This document shows, piece by piece, positions 18,449-27,276 of a stretch of DNA of 64,000 bases (the stretch's first letter is position 1; every line of letters begins with the position of its first letter). This stretch comes from Shimia sp051201625. GTDB taxonomy: Bacteria; Pseudomonadota; Alphaproteobacteria; Rhodobacterales; Rhodobacteraceae. The stretch is from positions 3,348,001-3,412,000 of the forward strand of contig NZ_CP179203.1 of assembly GCF_051201625.1 (NCBI RefSeq), given 5' to 3'. The notes beneath the pieces are model-generated. The model was not told the origin of the DNA and did no database searches. It saw only the letters and a program-made list of their open reading frames with translations. The position numbers and the translations under genes are program-made.

Positions 18449-19045
18449 CTAACCTGCAGACACACCTTCTGGGGAATCTTCGAAGACCAAGGTCCGTGCC
18501 GAGGAGGCTCCCAACCGCTGCGCAGCGTGAGAAAAAATATCGGGGGCTGGCTTTGCCGGGTAACCATCTGAAATTGAAACAATAGAGGTAAAATAATTTG
18601 ACAGACCGACCGCCAGCAATGAGGCGGTTGCCACTTCGATTTCTGCGTTGGTTCCAACGGCCATTGGATAGGTTCCGGCTAAGGTCCGAACAAGTTTACC
18701 CGTTTCGGCAATCGGCGATATCGCAGTCGTCGCGCTAATAAATGCTTCAATACTCTGCTGAGCCGCCAAGGAAATGTCCAATGGCCCTGAAATCTCCCCC
18801 GAAAAGGCAGATAACAACGACAGGCGATCAAAGCCATTCCGCTGGTCGTACCAATCGCGTTCCAAATCGTATCCCTGAGCACGCACAGCTGTCCTAAACG
18901 ACTTGAAATGCGCCTCGCCACTCTCAACGAGGGTGCCATCGCAGTCGAAGATCACCGCATTGTATTTGCCTGCGATGATTTCGGAATACCACTTCGAAGA
19001 TGCGACATGCCGTTTCGATCCGCCAGAAAACAAGATGCTATTCAT
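18449..19045 (-). pseudogene. HAD-superfamily hydrolase, copy 2, C-terminally truncated
   Basis: Identical in protein to copy 1 up to EDSPEGVSA, then one new residue and a stop. The final 14 or so residues of copy 1 are lost at the cargo boundary. All four HAD motifs remain, so residual activity is possible, but a C-terminal strand of the core is missing and I treat it as a truncated duplicate. Confidence 0.75.
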
Positions 19046-19262
19046 TACGTTGATGGGCTCTCATTCTGATGCCGGTACGAGACGGGCTCTAACTCCAACC
19101 CATTGAAATGCATAGCTGCTATCAATCTACTTTAGTTAAGTTTATCAAATTACAATTCTAGAGAAACATTAGCTTGCTTGCATCTTCTAAAACAGAATGC
19201 GGATATTGAAACAAGGGAAGGTTTCGTCTGTTTTGTCCCGCATCGGAGACGTTGCCCTGCCC
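18454..19262 (-). repeat. HAD repeat copy 2 (809 bp), pair of 11562-12370
   Basis: Offset 6892 bp from copy 1. Left edge lies at the junction with the restriction-modification cargo; right edge at CTGCCC, after which the sequence is unique and leads to tRNA-Arg. Confidence 0.9.
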
Positions 19263-19469
19263 GGATTTGAAGGTCGGCTTTAGGATTGCCGCCGCGCCGG
19301 GATTTTTCTTTTCGCAGCACCCGTAGGATTCTGCCCAAGTTGAATCACGCTGTATGGGTTTTGTACCGGTGTTCTTTACATGTTCCCGTATAGAAACCGC
19401 AAAATCCTGCATGATCTTGCAAAGCCGAAAATTGAAAAGGGCGCAATACCCTGTATTTATTGGAAGTTT
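19263..19469. other. Unique right flank between the mosaic and tRNA-Arg
   Basis: About 200 bases downstream of the tRNA 3' end, the place where integrase genes often sit. No integrase motif is recognisable. A short minus-strand open frame is present but unconvincing. Confidence 0.4.
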
Positions 19470-19546
19470 TGGTGACCCCGATTGGATTCGAACCAATAAC
19501 CTGCCCCTTAGGAGGGGGCTGCTCTATCCAGTTGAGCCACGGGGCC
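19470..19546 (-). tRNA. tRNA-Arg (anticodon CCT)
   Basis: On the minus strand a 77-nt cloverleaf is readable: a 7-bp acceptor (GGCCCCG with CGGGGTC, one G-T pair), D arm with GCTCAACTGGATAGAGC, anticodon stem GCCCC/GGGGC around loop CTCCTAA giving anticodon CCT, T arm GGTTCGAATCC, and an encoded CCA at 19470-19472. It reads AGG codons. It stands next to the mosaic accessory region and could be an integration landmark. Confidence 0.95.
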
Positions 19547-20428
19547 TGGCAGCGTTTTATGCAGGAAGCCGCAAAGGATGCAAGCATCGGCTTTCATTAT
19601 ACCTCCGTAAACAGGCGGCGCGCATCACCAATCAGCAATTATCGGTTAACAATCTCCCCTGTGAGTTAACTGGAAACCCAAAGCTTTGGCTGACTCTTCA
19701 TTTAACAAAGTTAAAATTAGCCAACAAACAATTTTTGTGAATAACTATTTCAGTGCTGTGCTTCAATTCCTTTGTTAGTGCACTGGTGTAAACGGAAACC
19801 GCTGTATTTTCACGAGTGACCATTGAGAGGTCATCACTGTTGCTAAAGCCTATCACCTCGATCCGACCGGGCCCCTCACCGCACACTTCGTATGTAATTC
19901 AAGCTCTAAACTCGAATTCACGTAATTTCCATCTTAGATAGCGCAATGCCCAATGACATGACGACCCAACTCTCAAAAAGCATAACCAATCGATTAACTG
20001 CCTTTATCCGTACTCTGGATTATACAGCAAATGTCAGCGCTGAAGTTCTGGCAGGTGATCTTGTGGAGTAAATCTCAGAATTCTCCATGGATAAGAAATC
20101 CGAATTGTTGATCCAAGGCATAAACTGGCACCACAGCCTTTGAAATTGTCTCCGCGAACCCTCATCCGAGCGTGTTATCACCGCCAGCCTTGCCCCTGTT
20201 TTGATCATGAAGGAACTGAGTGACGCGGATAATTAGATGGTTCTCGCTCTGGAAAGTTTTTCTCACGCTGGCGCAGCAGCCTTCCGCCCCGCTGCGATGG
20301 TCGCAGCTAAAGCGTCAGTTGCTGCCTACCACGAGTTGCATGTCCCCTTTGCCAGTTTCACCGGGGGTCGCAAGGCACTGAAATGTCACGTGCGAATTTA
20401 CTGGTCCCACCACCACAAAAAGCTGAAG
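19547..20428. other. Gene-poor stretch with decayed coding traces
   Basis: No convincing gene in about 880 bases. A minus-strand stretch around 19740-19886 (GEGPGRIEVIGFSNSDDLSMV) and a plus-strand stretch around 19950-20220 read like coding sequence interrupted by stops, but I cannot assign a family. They are probably remnants of genes lost beside the tRNA. Confidence 0.4.
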
Positions 20429-20932
20429 TCAACCCGTTGGCACAGGGTTGTCTATCGCAGCTGCCCATGGCTTGATATCCACCAACGGCGTGCCGTCAAA
20501 GCAATCAATCGCATCAACCCCGAACACACCTGTTTCAAGGTTAAGGCTCGTGATACGAACCGCTGACATAGCCAACAGATTTGGCCGGTTGGGGGAACGT
20601 AACGCAAATGTCCCTCGAGTACCCGCCGTATGCCGCGGGGATTGTGTAATCAAATCTCGACGGGCCTCGTGCATCCAATAAATCAAAAAAACACCACGGC
20701 CCACCTCTAGCCCAGACAGGCCACGTTCAAACCCACGTTCAAGCTCAACATCAAACTTCAGTGACCCACCCTTTGCCTGCTCTCTCGCTGATATAAGATT
20801 CTTGGGGCAATTACCGCGTTTCCATGGTGTCCGAATTGCACCAATAAATCGGATACTCGCATCAAGACGCTCCGCGGGATCAAATGCCAATTGAGTTTCA
20901 CCAAGTCTTTTTACGGGTTTGTCTGCTGTCAT
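20429..20932 (-). CDS. trmO: tRNA (N6-threonylcarbamoyladenosine(37)-N6)-methyltransferase TrmO-like (UPF0066)
   Basis: Start at ATG 20932 with AAGGAGGTGG about 6 bases upstream; a GTG at 20941 lies inside that site. 167 residues. Family landmarks: FIGAIRTPWK, the glycine-rich LSGLEVGRGVFLIYWMHEARRD, GTFALRSPNRPNLLAMSAVRI and VDAIDCFDGTPLVDIKPW. Members use AdoMet in a beta-barrel fold to methylate t6A37 in tRNA that reads ACY. Stand-alone, divergent from the TauE/SafE gene. Confidence 0.9.
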   Translation of the reverse strand: MTADKPVKRLGETQLAFDPAERLDASIRFIGAIRTPWKRGNCPKNLISAREQAKGGSLKFDVELERGFERGLSGLEVGRGVFLIYWMHEARRDLITQSPRHTAGTRGTFALRSPNRPNLLAMSAVRITSLNLETGVFGVDAIDCFDGTPLVDIKPWAAAIDNPVPTG

Positions 20933-21067
20933 CAAAACCACCTCCTTGACTGTTCATTTTGAACATTTTTTCATGCAGCGCTAGCGTGACAACGCCGCAG
21001 GCTGTCCATTGTTGCCGCCCGCGCGGCACACCTGTAGAAACGAGTTTGAACAAATCGGGGATGCTGT

Positions 21068-21808
21068 GTGGAATATTGGTTCGTAGCAGGTTTAGCAGCT
21101 TTCCTCATGGGTCTGTCAAAGGGTGGCATGCCAATGATAGCACTTCTCGCTGTTCCGATGATGTCGTTGTACATGGACCCGGCTATTGCAGCCGGACTGC
21201 TACTTCCAATTTACATAGTTGCCGATTGCTATGCTGTATTCTTGTTCCGGCGAACATTTTCCACTTTGAACCTGAAAATTTTGATACCCGCCGCAATGGT
21301 TGGAATTTTAGTTGGTTATTTCACAGTATCTTTCGTCGATGCAAACGCAGTCAAGCTCTTGGTTGCCGGCATTGGTCTGTCCTACCTGTTCAATTCCCTA
21401 CGCCGTCATTTCGCTATGGGCGAGGTCACCCCAAAATTAGCAAATCTTCCATCTGGTATTTTCTGGGGTACGATCGCCGGGCTTGCAAGTTATATCTGTC
21501 ACGCCGGCGGCCCACCTTTTCAGGCTTACGTTTTGCCACAGCGGTTGGAAAAAATGGCATTCTTAGGCACTACCACAATTTTCTTTGCAACCGTAAATTT
21601 GATGAAAGTACCACCATTTATAATTGCAGAACAAGTTACTTGGCAAAGCTTACATCAGGCTATTTGGCTCGCTCCAATGGCCCTTCTCGGCGCATGGAGT
21701 GGCGCCAAGATTTCACGCATTCTTTCAGAAAAAGCTTTTTTTGCGTTGATTGAAACGGCTTTGGCGCTTGTTTGTCTGATGTTGATCCATGAGGTCGCGT
21801 TCCCATAG
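21068..21808 (+). CDS. Sulfite exporter TauE/SafE family membrane permease
   Basis: GTG start at 21068, 246 residues. About seven to eight hydrophobic segments arranged as two similar halves, with the family features FLMGLSKGG near the N-terminus and ICHAGGPPFQAYVLPQRL in the second half. Members move sulfite or other organosulfur anions across the inner membrane. Neighbours do not reveal the substrate. Confidence 0.87.
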   Translation: MEYWFVAGLAAFLMGLSKGGMPMIALLAVPMMSLYMDPAIAAGLLLPIYIVADCYAVFLFRRTFSTLNLKILIPAAMVGILVGYFTVSFVDANAVKLLVAGIGLSYLFNSLRRHFAMGEVTPKLANLPSGIFWGTIAGLASYICHAGGPPFQAYVLPQRLEKMAFLGTTTIFFATVNLMKVPPFIIAEQVTWQSLHQAIWLAPMALLGAWSGAKISRILSEKAFFALIETALALVCLMLIHEVAFP

Positions 21809-21857
21809 GTTTAAAGCACACCTTGCACTGAAAACTCATCCACATTTTGGCACCCTG

Positions 21858-23180
21858 TTAATAGATAAGCCAAACTAGGGCGAGCGTGATGGATGGAAAC
21901 ATCGCCAATATGGCCACCCGTACAATATCTGCCATGACGAACGGTGCGGTACCGCGGAAGGTCTGGCTAATGGGTATATCCGGCGCCATTGTATTGATGA
22001 CAAAAAGATTCATCCCTACTGGTGGCGTAATCAGGCCAACCTCGACTACGATCAAAACGATTATACCGAACCAGAGAGCGAATTCCTCAGCCCCCATACC
22101 AAAGTCGAGTGCTGTCATAATTGGGAAAAAAATCGGTACAGTCAGCAGGACCATCGACAAGCTGTCCATCACGCAACCGAATACTAGGTAAAGCACCAGG
22201 ACGCAAAATAACACAAACCAAGGAGAAAAACCTTGTTCCGTGACCCACTGTGCCGACGTCTGTGGCAGCTGCGTTAAAGCCAAAAAGCTGTTAAACATAC
22301 CCGCGCCCAAAACTATAGTGAAAATCATCGCGGTTGAATTGGCTGTCGTTAAGATAGAGTCCGCGACCTTTTTCAAATTAAGGCCACCGGCAAGTAGCGC
22401 AACAAGTCCAGTACCCGCCGCGCCAACTGCTGCCGCTTCGGTCGGAGTAAATATCCCAGCATAAATACCACCAACGACTACCAAAAAGATCAGAATTACA
22501 GGCCAAACAGCGATAAGGGCTTTAAAACGTTCTACATACGGCCGCGGCTCCAATGCATCCCCCGAGCCCGGTACGACACGCACGTAGATTGCAATCACCA
22601 GCATATAGCCGATGGCCGCCAAGATCCCGGGAATGAACGCCGCCGCGAAAAGTTTTGCAATATTTTGCTCCGTTAGAATCGCATAGATCACGAGGATGAC
22701 CGAGGGTGGGATAAGGATGCCTAAAGTACCCCCAGCAGCAAGTGTCCCAGTGGCCAGCGGCCCGCTGTAGCCATAGCGTCGCAGTTCTGGTAACGCAGTT
22801 TGTCCCATCGTAGCGGCTGTCGCCAGCGACGAACCACAGATCGCGCCAAAACCTGCGCAAGCGCCAATCGCTGACATGGCCACGCCACCTTTAAGATGCC
22901 CAAGCCAGCTTTCAGCGGCCTTAAACAGTCCTTTCGACATGCCCGAAAGTGTTGCAAACTGTCCCATCAACAGGAACAGCGGCACAATCGTTAGCGAATA
23001 ATTAGAGAAGGTCCCATAAACGAGATGCTTGAGTTGGCCCATTGTCATCATAGTCGATCCAAAAACAACATAGGTGCCACCGGCTCCCACTACCATCATT
23101 GCAAGACCGATCGGGATACGGATAAAAATTAGCAATAACAGAATTGGGAATGACCAAGCCCCGATTTCAATGTTACTCAT
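21858..23180 (-). CDS. TRAP transporter large permease subunit (DctM-like)
   Basis: Start at ATG 23180, overlapping the small-subunit stop. 440 residues, about twelve hydrophobic segments, with family signatures FIRIPIGLAMM, GAICGSSLATAATMG and ALPELRRYGYS early, and GIFTPTEAAAVG in the middle. With the adjacent DctQ it forms the sodium-driven membrane part of a tripartite ATP-independent uptake system. The periplasmic binding protein is not in the window, so the carboxylate substrate is unknown. Confidence 0.93.
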   Translation of the reverse strand: MSNIEIGAWSFPILLLLIFIRIPIGLAMMVVGAGGTYVVFGSTMMTMGQLKHLVYGTFSNYSLTIVPLFLLMGQFATLSGMSKGLFKAAESWLGHLKGGVAMSAIGACAGFGAICGSSLATAATMGQTALPELRRYGYSGPLATGTLAAGGTLGILIPPSVILVIYAILTEQNIAKLFAAAFIPGILAAIGYMLVIAIYVRVVPGSGDALEPRPYVERFKALIAVWPVILIFLVVVGGIYAGIFTPTEAAAVGAAGTGLVALLAGGLNLKKVADSILTTANSTAMIFTIVLGAGMFNSFLALTQLPQTSAQWVTEQGFSPWFVLFCVLVLYLVFGCVMDSLSMVLLTVPIFFPIMTALDFGMGAEEFALWFGIIVLIVVEVGLITPPVGMNLFVINTMAPDIPISQTFRGTAPFVMADIVRVAILAMFPSITLALVWLIY

Positions 23181-23695
23181 GTGTGCAACTCCGTCGGATT
23201 TGCCAGAAATGCGCGCGCACTGCGCAATACGCAAAAGCCCGAGACGATGACAAAGGTAAACGCGCCAAGCAATGAGGCGGCATATGCCATCCAAATTTCG
23301 AATTGCAGGATAAAAGTTGTCTCATGGTAACTGTATTTGTCCATCGTCCCCAAATAAAGTCGCCAAGCAATCAGATAGGATGCCCCAAACATTATCAGAT
23401 CGGCAATCAGATCAATAACTCGGTTCACAAATAGCCCAAAGGTTGCCTGAAAAAGATCAACTCGGGCATGTCCCCGGTTATATTGACACCAAGGCATAAA
23501 GGAAAAAATAGAAAAGGCCACTCCGGCCTCAACCAGTTCAAAATCACCAGGTACGGGACCCAGTCCCAACGGGATCAGCGCCCGGCCAGTGATCGACAGG
23601 CAAGTCATCACAATCAGAGTGATCAAGACGGCGCCGCCCAACAGAGCAATAACTCGGGCGAGCCATCCTATTCCCGTATTTAGTGTCTGATACAT
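23177..23695 (-). CDS. TRAP transporter small permease subunit (DctQ-like)
   Basis: Start chosen at ATG 23695 (MYQTLNTGIGWLARV), giving 172 residues; a longer frame to 23797 lacks family character. Four hydrophobic segments, with CLSITGRALIP after the first and VEAGVAFSIFSFMPWCQYNRGHARVDL between the second and third, as is usual. Stop overlaps the start of the large subunit by 4 bp (ATGA), indicating translational coupling. Confidence 0.9.
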   Translation of the reverse strand: MYQTLNTGIGWLARVIALLGGAVLITLIVMTCLSITGRALIPLGLGPVPGDFELVEAGVAFSIFSFMPWCQYNRGHARVDLFQATFGLFVNRVIDLIADLIMFGASYLIAWRLYLGTMDKYSYHETTFILQFEIWMAYAASLLGAFTFVIVSGFCVLRSARAFLANPTELHT

Positions 23696-24504
23696 ATCCG
23701 TTCCGCTGTCCTGTCCCTGTTGATCGCCGTCTGCCACATGCCTGTCCGTGACGCATAGGCGCGCTCCTACTGCGACAGCATCGGTTCGACCTGTCAAGTT
23801 TTACATCAACCCAACTAACTAAACTTTTGAAGCGGTAGGGCTTTCTCGCACCGGTAGAACGACGGATATACGACGCTTAACGAGCGCACTATCGATTTAA
23901 AAAGCAACGGAAATGGACGCGATTGGGTTCGCAACTTAATGACTTGCGGAACTCATGACCAAATTGTTGTACCCCAGCCGAAGTAGTATTTGAACCCTCG
24001 CGTCGCTTGGGCAAGCTTAGATGCAAATTTGTGCCGCCCGATTCAAAGCTTCCTAACAAGCGCTCTCAAAGCACCGCCTCCAACACACGCGACCTGAAAC
24101 ACAAGCTTTTCAATTTTCGGTCAAATTGGAAAAATCAATATCACATTCAATTTTTTCGAATTACCCAATTATTGTATGAATGATTTCCCAATTTTGGTTC
24201 ATAATTTATGGTGTCGAGCGAATTTTAGGTGAGTGAATGAGGGTCCTAAGTAGGCTCTTATCTGCGCTCAACACCTCCATCTGGACCTCACAACCATTTC
24301 TGTTATATCGTTTCACTTTTTAAGTAGGTTTTACTGTGAATTTTATTTAAATAAGCGATCCCTCGAAGGCAGTGGTAGGTTTTTGGCTTCAACAAGGGTC
24401 TGTTCTTACAGCAAAATCAAATTTTGGAAGTGTATCAAAAAGCCTCAGTATTTAAAATTTTTAGGATGTTTCGAAAATATTTTTTACCATCAGGAGACAA
24501 AATT
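23696..24504. other. AT-rich spacer without recognisable gene
   Basis: About 800 bases. It should contain the promoter for the TRAP genes on the minus strand. I see no RNA gene, repeat array or coding frame. Confidence 0.5.
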
Positions 24505-24876
24505 ATGTCAAAGCCAATTTTTGAAGACTTATTCTTATTTGAAGGGCGCCGAAACAGAAAAAGCTATTTTCTGTACCTAATGACAGTGAGTGCTCTCTCT
24601 ACACTTCTGTCCATCGTTCTAGTACCGATAGCGCTTGGCACAGGTGGAATTGGCATGGCTTTGTTCGCCCTTTATCTTCCGATAGCAGTATCCGCTTGGG
24701 CAGTTGGATCACAACGATGTCGTGATTTTGGTTGGACCGGCTGGATAGTCCTTATTAGCGCAGTGCCCCTCATTGGTTTTGTGTTTGCCCTCGCGCTTCT
24801 TTTTGTCCCCGGCACTATCGGCGCCAATATGTATGGTGATGATCCGCTAGGACAGCCTGAACTAATTGTGGTCTGA
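24505..24876 (+). CDS. DUF805 family small membrane protein
   Basis: ATG 24505 has AGGAGA 8 bases upstream. 123 residues. The family landmarks are present in order: FEGRRNRKSYF, three hydrophobic segments, SQRCRDFGWTGWIVL, and a C-terminal GTIGANMYGDDPLG. Function of DUF805 proteins is unknown; they are inner-membrane proteins. Isolated between two long AT-rich spacers. Confidence 0.9.
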   Translation: MSKPIFEDLFLFEGRRNRKSYFLYLMTVSALSTLLSIVLVPIALGTGGIGMALFALYLPIAVSAWAVGSQRCRDFGWTGWIVLISAVPLIGFVFALALLFVPGTIGANMYGDDPLGQPELIVV

Positions 24877-25708
24877 AGCCACTCAGATGGGTAAATGCAT
24901 TTGCAAGGTGGAGGAGAGTTCTTAGTAAGCCTTCAATACTAATTTGGCGAAATCACTGATTTAATGACTTTTGAGATTGTGCCAATGATTGTGGAATATC
25001 GGCCAATCTACTTAACATTGAGAATGAGCTAGGGAAACGCCTAGAGCTGCTTACGTAGAGCATTATTACCTAAAATAGCACTTACTGCACAATATCCAAG
25101 TTTCATGGCAACCCAACCACTGTAGGTCTAACAGAAAGTGCGATTACACTTAAGAAATTTAGCAAATATTTCAATTTTTTGGATAAATCCATTTTGAATA
25201 ATTCGGTTGCAGTTGGTCATACGATTTAAAGCTTACAAGCAATTTATTGCATCATTAAAGAAGGTTTCTATATTATTCTATATATTTACGAACACTTGGT
25301 ATTTTCAATCCAATATTATGATTTTTCAAGTATTATGAAGTCTTTCGAAGCCGCAATATAATTTCACCAACAGCGTTGTGTACCACCCGGAGACCATTAT
25401 TTTCTGGCATGCAAAAGTCTATTAAAAATTACTTTTTTAAGTTTCCTTTATTTCTCGTGTGTGCTCGTGCCTTTGGTCCTACGTTGAAGTGCCTGTTTCC
25501 ATTATTTTTGGAATGTGATTCACAATCAAGATGCACTTCCCTTTTGGTTTTGCCAATTATTTATCTCTGCAGCCAAACTTTAAAAACTGCCTATGCTACG
25601 GAACGTGACGCTACTTCTCGTTAGCCGTGGTACCATTTTTTTAAGAAAAAATACCCGCGATCACAGAGAACTATCTTAGAATACAAAGCCGTGACGGTTT
25701 TGCCGTGA
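24877..25708. other. Long AT-rich spacer
   Basis: About 830 bases, strongly AT-rich around 25140-25360. One short plus-strand frame at 25376-25624 has neither ribosome site nor family resemblance. No gene called. Confidence 0.5.
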
Positions 25709-26323
25709 TTAGTTTGGCGAACTTTCCAGAGCACGATGCCAACGGAATACTAACATAAGTCCAAGCATGCAAACTATAAGGCCGATCAGGTCACCGGTGG
25801 CATAGATCACCTGCACACGAAAGGTATTTCCAAAGACGATTAACTCCGAGTACACTAATGTTTGTCCAATTGAATTTATTACCGACGCAAGCAGTCCTAT
25901 ACCTATCATTCCCGTCCAGCGGAGCTTTGTTCGTTGGCCGCAATAAAAGTCGTATCCAAAGAACCTAACTATTTCAAAAGCCACAAAAGCAGAAGCAGCA
26001 CCAACTAAAATGCTCCAGATCAACACTGGCTCTAAAAGCGTCAACTCTTGCGTCGGAGTAAAGAGCCATGCAGCAGCTGCTCCACCAGCTGCGAGTATCG
26101 GAACGGCTTTCCATCCATATGCCCAGGTAGCTAGAACTCTGACGCCATGCGGCAAATACATCAGGCTGGCAAATACTGTGATTTCCGGCATGATGATGCT
26201 TTGTAAAGGAGTAACAACAAAGGCTGTAAGGCCATGACAAAGCACGTACGCCAAGCATATCGCAATGGACGTTTTATAAAAGTCAGGTAGTCCTTGTGTG
26301 TTACTCAAGGCCTGACCTTTCAA
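25709..26323 (-). CDS. Multi-pass membrane protein of unknown function
   Basis: 204 residues with about six hydrophobic helices. A loop MYLPHGVRVLATWAYGWKA recalls the PxGxR region of MASE1-like sensory membrane domains, but no signalling output domain follows, so this may be a stand-alone integral sensor or transporter-like domain. Ends with a short basic tail (RWHRALESSPN). Isolated; function not known. Confidence 0.65.
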   Translation of the reverse strand: MKGQALSNTQGLPDFYKTSIAICLAYVLCHGLTAFVVTPLQSIIMPEITVFASLMYLPHGVRVLATWAYGWKAVPILAAGGAAAAWLFTPTQELTLLEPVLIWSILVGAASAFVAFEIVRFFGYDFYCGQRTKLRWTGMIGIGLLASVINSIGQTLVYSELIVFGNTFRVQVIYATGDLIGLIVCMLGLMLVFRWHRALESSPN

Positions 26324-26865
26324 TTTTTTCTGTGAGTATTTTACACCCCAATATTGATATCTTCCAACGCATCTTTCGATTTAACATTTTGCGAAGACGT
26401 TATCTTTGTTTTTATTTCAGTGATAGTGGTCATTTTGACATTTGAAAAATTGTCGCATGTCTGAGAAATTATTTTCACAAAGAACATAGGTTTGTGGTGA
26501 ATATGCCAGTAGCCTAAGTTGTATGACGCTTCATTTTTTATCTAGCCAACGGAATGCTCTATTTATTCAGCATTAGGGGAGATCTCATAAAAATAGTTCA
26601 GCAGGGTAAAGGCATTTGGTGTCCACTAAAAATTGAAAGTGGGCATTCTTTTAGAAAATGGTTGGTAGCTTAAAAGATGATACCCTTGAACACCTCTTGT
26701 GCCATTTACTAAAATTTCGAACGTAATAGAGTTAGAAGAAAAAATAGATATACAATATCTAAATGAGTTTACTCTTAACCAACTTTCATAACTTAAACTT
26801 GGTTATTTGTAACAAGAATCCTTGGCATATCTTACTTCAAGGATCGATAATTAATATTCCCATGT
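26324..26865. other. AT-rich spacer
   Basis: About 540 bases between the membrane protein and cueR, with no open frame of note. It includes the promoter of the membrane protein and the end of the copper operon. Confidence 0.5.
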
Positions 26866-27264
26866 TTATTGGTGTTTTTCCCTACTCCCAAGGTCGTTAA
26901 GGATTGGGCAATCTGGCCGCTCATCGCCAGCACAAGCACCAATCAAATGCGCTAATGTCGTACGCATCGCCTGAAGACCATCAATCTTTGCATCAATTTC
27001 GCACAAGTTGCTCTGCGCTACGATTTTGACGGCAGCACTAGCCCGAGTTTTGTCGGAATAAAGGGCAAGCAGCGATCGACAATTCTCAATGGTAAATCCC
27101 AAAGAACGCGCCCGGCCAATAAAGGTGAGGCGATGCAAATCTTGATCATTAAATATCCGATACCCGTTTTTACCACGCCCCGGGGCAATGAAACCAATAC
27201 TCTCATAATACCGGATTGTCTTAGATGCTAATCCCGACTTTTTCGATACTTCGCCAATATTCAT
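26866..27264 (-). CDS. cueR: Cu(I)-responsive MerR-family regulator CueR
   Basis: 132 residues. N-terminal MerR helix-turn-helix (MNIGEVSKKSGLASKTIRYYESIGF...GYRIF), a dimerisation helix, and a C-terminal metal loop CAGDERPDC with two Cys separated by seven residues, as in CueR. Follows copA on the same strand after 12 bp, so it is probably transcribed from the copA promoter it activates when copper rises. Confidence 0.92.
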   Translation of the reverse strand: MNIGEVSKKSGLASKTIRYYESIGFIAPGRGKNGYRIFNDQDLHRLTFIGRARSLGFTIENCRSLLALYSDKTRASAAVKIVAQSNLCEIDAKIDGLQAMRTTLAHLIGACAGDERPDCPILNDLGSREKHQ

Positions 27265-27276
27265 CGCTACAATCCC

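Larger units (their letters stand above)
12365..19262 (+). repeat. Unit 2 of the tandem mosaic: GFA repeat, restriction-modification cargo, HAD gene
   Basis: Starts with repeat copy B (12365-13904) and ends with HAD copy 2 (18454-19262), so its two ends are the same as those of unit 1. The middle (13905-18453) is entirely different: a decayed IS3 transposase, two cytosine methyltransferases and a Cfr10I-like endonuclease. After its right edge the sequence continues into the tRNA-Arg region, which is presumably the ancestral right flank. Confidence 0.72.

Noticed and set aside
20237..20566. 109-codon plus-strand frame overlapping trmO
   Set aside because: Its second half is antisense to the conserved C-terminus of TrmO, and the first half has no known domain.
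25376..25624. 82-codon plus-strand frame in the AT-rich spacer
   Set aside because: No ribosome site, odd composition rich in Phe and Cys, and no family resemblance.
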